This document shows, piece by piece, positions 60,998 to 64,000 of a stretch of 64,000 nt of DNA. Numbering within the stretch: the first letter of the stretch is position 1; each line of letters starts with the position of its first letter. The position numbers and the translations under genes were made by a program. The stretch is from NCBI GenBank assembly GCA_964417875.1, contig CAYQJU010000007.1, forward strand, positions 9,948 to 73,947. The letters are read 5' to 3'. The stretch is from ZC4RG30 sp964417875. Lineage in GTDB: Bacteria > Pseudomonadota > Gammaproteobacteria > Steroidobacterales > Steroidobacteraceae. Under the pieces are notes generated by a model that was given only the letters and a program-made list of their open reading frames with translations, was not told the DNA's origin and did not search any database.

Positions 60998-61614
60998 CCC
61001 GCGCCGGGTTGTTCGGCGTCGAAGATGGCGTAGTCGATGGGCTTGAACGTCCCGTTGTTCGAGCCCTCGGCCGAGCAGGCAGTCAGGCCGCACCACAGGT
61101 CCATTTCCGCACGCAGCTCGATGTGATCCCCGGCCTTCGAGCGCGGTACATCGACGGTCATGCGGCCGTCGGCGTCGAACCACACGTTCATGAAGATGTT
61201 GAACGTGGTGTGGATCTGGTGGGGCGCGATGCCGAAGCGGCCCAGGCCATTGCAGAGATTCTCATGGCAGCTGGGATGATGCCCCTGGTGCCGGTAGAGG
61301 ATCTCGAACATGCGCTGGCTGCATGGCGTCAGCGTGAAATCGTGCCGGCCCACGGTGTCGGCGAGGATGGTGAACATCACGCGGCTGTCGTTGGAATACA
61401 GCAGGTCGTTCGTGCTCAGGTACAGCTTGCCGGCATAGTCCAGCGACCGGCCGGATGACAGGTAGCAGGTGGGATCGCCCGCAGCAAAGGCAAACAGGTC
61501 GGCCACCTGCTCGCCCTCGGGGTCGGTGACGCGCAGCACCTGGCCGCGGCGCAGTTCGAAACCGGTGCCGCATTGCGGGGGGATGCGGGTGGGGGCGGCC
61601 GTCATCTTCATCAT
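60994..61614 (-). CDS. DUF1989 (urea carboxylase-associated) protein
   Basis: A 206-residue protein of the family often annotated urea carboxylase-associated. The pattern is RIPPQCGTGFELRRGQVLRV, YLSTNDLLYSNDSR, SCHENLCNGLG, FNIFMNV and DLWCGLTACSAEGSNN. Conserved cysteines suggest a metal site. Family members are linked to guanidine or urea-derivative metabolism in some bacteria. It is divergent from the GntA-like gene. Three starts close together (61614, 61611, 61605). Confidence 0.9.
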   Translation of the reverse strand: MMKMTAAPTRIPPQCGTGFELRRGQVLRVTDPEGEQVADLFAFAAGDPTCYLSSGRSLDYAGKLYLSTNDLLYSNDSRVMFTILADTVGRHDFTLTPCSQRMFEILYRHQGHHPSCHENLCNGLGRFGIAPHQIHTTFNIFMNVWFDADGRMTVDVPRSKAGDHIELRAEMDLWCGLTACSAEGSNNGTFKPIDYAIFDAEQPGAG

Positions 61615-61759
61615 CGGGCGGCAGCATAACGTCGCTTGCCGGAACGGACGTAGGACATGCCGCTTCCGCCGCGTCCGTGAACGGACGACACCGGGGTCCT
61701 GCCGCGATCCCCTCCGCGCACCTACGGTGCGAAGGCGGGCACGCGGCGATGCTGCAGGC

Positions 61760-62416
61760 ATGCAGAGCCTGCAGCAAGATCCGCACGTGGCGCGTTTCGC
61801 GGATTTCGTCCGCGAGCCGCGATATCCCTGCGCAATGGCCAAGTCCGTTCTCGCGCGCAATGCCGCGGAGTTCAGCCAATATGAGCGGCTGGGCGATGCC
61901 CGGTCCGCGCAGCAGATGTGCAAAGACCTGTACCGCAGCCTCGCCAGCGTGCGCGACAGCCCCTGGTCCTTCATCGCCATGTTTCCGCAGGAGCGAGTCA
62001 CCGGCGAGGCGGACTTCGAGCAACGCCTGTGGCGACATCTGCAGCTCATGCATGACTACGATGCGCAGCGCCACGACTGGGACCGCTCGGTCAGCCGCGA
62101 TCCGGCCGACGCGAGCTTTTCGTTCAGCATCGGCGGCCGTGCCTGGTACGTGATCGGCATGCATCCGGGCGCGTCGCGGCATGCGCGCCGCATGCCGATG
62201 GTTACGCTGGTGTTCAATCCGCATGCCCAGTTCGAGAAACTGCGCGAGAGCGGCAAGTACGCCAGTTTGCGCGACTACATCCGCAACCGCGACCGCAAGC
62301 TGCAGGGTTCGATCAACTCCATGCTGGCCGACCACGGCGCGGTTTCGGAGGCGCGGCAGTACTCCGGACGCGCAGTCCCTGCGGAATGGAAGTGCCCGTT
62401 CAGTCCCCGGCGCTGA
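61760..62416 (+). CDS. YqcI/YcgG (GntA-like haem-dependent N-hydroxylase) family protein
   Basis: A 218-residue protein with the family pattern: REPRYPCAMAKSVL near the N-terminus, DPADASFSFSIGGRAWYVIGMHPGAS region, MVTLVFNPHAQFEKLR and the terminal WKCPFSP. GntA-type members are haem enzymes that N-hydroxylate guanidino or amine groups. Which substrate this one uses is unknown. It is divergent from a DUF1989 gene. Confidence 0.87.
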   Translation: MQSLQQDPHVARFADFVREPRYPCAMAKSVLARNAAEFSQYERLGDARSAQQMCKDLYRSLASVRDSPWSFIAMFPQERVTGEADFEQRLWRHLQLMHDYDAQRHDWDRSVSRDPADASFSFSIGGRAWYVIGMHPGASRHARRMPMVTLVFNPHAQFEKLRESGKYASLRDYIRNRDRKLQGSINSMLADHGAVSEARQYSGRAVPAEWKCPFSPRR

Positions 62417-62445
62417 CGGTCCACATCCACACCGCCACTGCCCCG

Positions 62446-63987
62446 TCAGTCCATCAGCTCGGTGGCAAACAGCAACGCCATTGCTCCGCCGCGGGCATCG
62501 CGGCCCATCAGTGCGGGGCGCTGCAGGTAGTCCTGCAGCGTGGTGAGCCGCGCGGTGGAGTCACACACGTCGATCAGCTGGCCATCGCTGCCGGCGCGCG
62601 AGTTCACCGCCTGCCACGCCCGCTGCACGGCCGTCTCGTAGGCATTCCCCTCGATCCAGCCATTGCGCAGGCCACGCTGCATCGCGAAGCCGATCATCGC
62701 GGTGCCGGAGAACTCGGCAAATGCGCCGGGGTGATTGATCACGTTGCGCCACAGGCCGTCGCGGTTCTGCCACGGCAGCAGCGCAGCCATCAGCGACCGA
62801 TAGCCCTGCAATGCATGGCGATGCGCCTCGCCGTCGCGCGGCAGCTCTGACAGTGTCAATGCCAGTCCGATTGCGGCGAAGCCATTGCCGCGTCCCCAGG
62901 CCACATCGGCCTCGGGCCGGTGGCGATACAGGCCGTCGGGGCGCAGGTCCAGGCCCTGCATGAAACGCAGGTGACGGTCGGCCATATGGAAGTAACGCGC
63001 CTCGCCGGTGAGCGCGCCGGCCTGCGCGAGGATGGTGGTGCCCATGAATACCGAATCGCTGTAGCCATCGTGCAGGGGCATGGCCTGGCGCGGGCTGCCA
63101 TCGGCTTCGAAGCCCATGTCTGCAACCTTGCGCACCAGCGCGCTGTAACGCGCGTCGCCCGTGCGCCTTGCCAGTTCGGTGAACACGACGTGGCCGGCCA
63201 TCACCAGGGCACTCGGGCGCGCCAGGCTGTCCTTCGATCCGTCCACCCAGGGTTCGACCAGGTCGCGCACGGCCTGCAGTTCACCCAGCCTGAGCCTTGC
63301 GATCAGTGCGATCGCGCCGATGTACCAGGGCTGGTCGAAGTCCCGGCCATAATGACGCGCCAGCTCGGTGGCGAACTGCCGCGGGCTGCGCGCGAGGCGG
63401 CGCTGGCGCTCCATCGCCGCCGGCGAGGCCGCGGTGCCGAGGCGACGGAACCAGTCAGCCTCGCCCGACCAGCGTCGGGCGGGAATCGTGCCCATCGTCG
63501 CGACGCTTTCCCGCGTCAATGCGGCGGCGAGCCCGGCCTCGTCCGCACCAGCCACCAGCACCAGGTCCGGCGCCTGCGATCCCAGCCAGCGCCACAACGT
63601 GTTGGCTTCGGCGTGCTCGCGGTAGGCGACACCGTCGGGCGGAAAGCGCAGCGGACCCGCAGCGGGATTCACCAGCGGCACGGCCAGCAGGTGGAAGGGA
63701 CGTTCGGGCTGCTGTCCGTATGTCGCCACGGCGTGGCGCACGGCCGCCGTGCTGTCATCATCGCCGCGCAGGCCACCCACCAGCGCCACGGTCCGTGCAT
63801 CCGGGGCGGTGGCCGGCACCGCCATCGCATCGATCCGCGTGCCATTCGCTGCCAGTCCGATGTCGAAGGTTTCGGCGGCCAGTGACGGCGAGCCGAGAGC
63901 CAGCGCCAGCACCGCCGTGACGAGGCGGCCGGCAGCGCTGATGCTGCCGGCAGCGATCCTGCGGCCATTGCGTGGATGCCACCCCAT
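62446..63987 (-). CDS. GH88/GH105-like glycoside hydrolase with degenerate carboxypeptidase-like N-domain
   Basis: A 513-residue exported protein. After the signal (LVTAVLALALGSPSLAAE), residues about 60-165 resemble a metal-less M14-type fold (GGLRGDDDS, LLAVPLVNPAAGP, LWRWLGSQAPDLVLVAG). Residues about 205-510 are an (alpha/alpha)6 barrel of the unsaturated rhamnogalacturonyl or glucuronyl hydrolase type (DVAWGRGNGFAAIGL, DGLWRNVINHPGAFAEFSGTAMIGFAM). The enzyme should cleave unsaturated uronyl oligosaccharides, but no other polysaccharide gene is in view. Confidence 0.8.
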   Translation of the reverse strand: MGWHPRNGRRIAAGSISAAGRLVTAVLALALGSPSLAAETFDIGLAANGTRIDAMAVPATAPDARTVALVGGLRGDDDSTAAVRHAVATYGQQPERPFHLLAVPLVNPAAGPLRFPPDGVAYREHAEANTLWRWLGSQAPDLVLVAGADEAGLAAALTRESVATMGTIPARRWSGEADWFRRLGTAASPAAMERQRRLARSPRQFATELARHYGRDFDQPWYIGAIALIARLRLGELQAVRDLVEPWVDGSKDSLARPSALVMAGHVVFTELARRTGDARYSALVRKVADMGFEADGSPRQAMPLHDGYSDSVFMGTTILAQAGALTGEARYFHMADRHLRFMQGLDLRPDGLYRHRPEADVAWGRGNGFAAIGLALTLSELPRDGEAHRHALQGYRSLMAALLPWQNRDGLWRNVINHPGAFAEFSGTAMIGFAMQRGLRNGWIEGNAYETAVQRAWQAVNSRAGSDGQLIDVCDSTARLTTLQDYLQRPALMGRDARGGAMALLFATELMD

Positions 63988-64000
63988 GGGATCTGCCTAG

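Overview
This 64-kb window is high-GC, gene-dense chromosomal DNA with many ATGA/GTGA stop-start overlaps. It most likely comes from a gammaproteobacterium. Evidence for this is the opgG-opgH osmoregulated periplasmic glucan pair, a yqjD-yqjE-yqjK-like stress cluster, a Fur-type iron operon, a YfiR-type protein and abundant hybrid kinases with GGDEF/EAL proteins. Xanthomonadales, Nevskiales or Steroidobacter-like lineages fit, but the genus cannot be fixed from sequence alone. I see no rRNA, tRNA, CRISPR array, IS element, phage or integration site.

Layout. (1) 1-5.2 kb, minus: a four-gene signalling operon of outer-membrane barrel, small PstS-like periplasmic protein, hybrid kinase with two REC domains and Hpt, and a REC-GGDEF cyclase cut by the window edge. 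(2) 5.4-9.5 kb: a DUF883 membrane protein, then opgG-opgH. (3) 9.7-12.4 kb, plus: aldehyde dehydrogenase and glutamate dehydrogenase. (4) 12.5-22.6 kb, plus: HDOD protein, DUF421 protein, then a signalling block of two hybrid kinases, CheR, CheB and a REC-kinase, with no chemoreceptor or CheA/CheW. (5) 22.6-36.7 kb: a membrane pseudokinase with a Calx-beta-like tail, an 8-TM hybrid kinase, a GGDEF-EAL protein, a ferritin-like protein, YfiR-like protein plus CHASE8-type kinase plus single REC, and a PAS-PAS-GAF kinase. Three kinases here share nearly the same H-box and C-terminal REC and look like paralogues.

(6) 36.8-39.5 kb: ankyrin-repeat protein, VOC protein and a small outer-membrane barrel. 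(7) 39.5-46.5 kb: an envelope and general stress island (second ferritin-like protein, BON proteins, CsbD, DUF1328, DUF883, YqjE, YqjK-like, small lipoproteins) next to a NarL-type response regulator, a stand-alone REC and a CHASE3 NarX-type kinase. (8) 46.9-48 kb: a decarboxylase-type amidohydrolase. (9) 60.1 down to 48.0 kb, minus: a ten-gene iron operon behind a Fur-box-like site (imelysin, di-haem oxidoreductase, imelysin lipoprotein, DUF1513, FbpC/A/B-type Fe3+ importer, then an adaptor/permease/ATPase exporter). (10) 60.2-64 kb: exonuclease III, DUF1989, a GntA-like YqcI/YcgG protein, and a GH88/GH105-like hydrolase with an unusual N-terminal domain.

The most interesting signal is a recurring 18-bp dyad, TGTAG(G/T)-N6-CCTACA. 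It has the geometry of a GacA-type box and lies upstream of the NarL-type regulator, its neighbouring kinase, the ferritin-like gene and the pseudokinase gene. Matching CCTACA half-elements sit 70-115 bp upstream of most stress-island start codons. I infer that the regulator at 44.0 kb and the kinase at 45.1-46.5 kb control this dispersed stress regulon. Secondary points of interest are the pseudokinase/Calx-beta protein, the receptor-less CheR-CheB phosphorelay block, two long palindromes at 27.1-27.3 kb, and the importer/exporter-combined iron operon.
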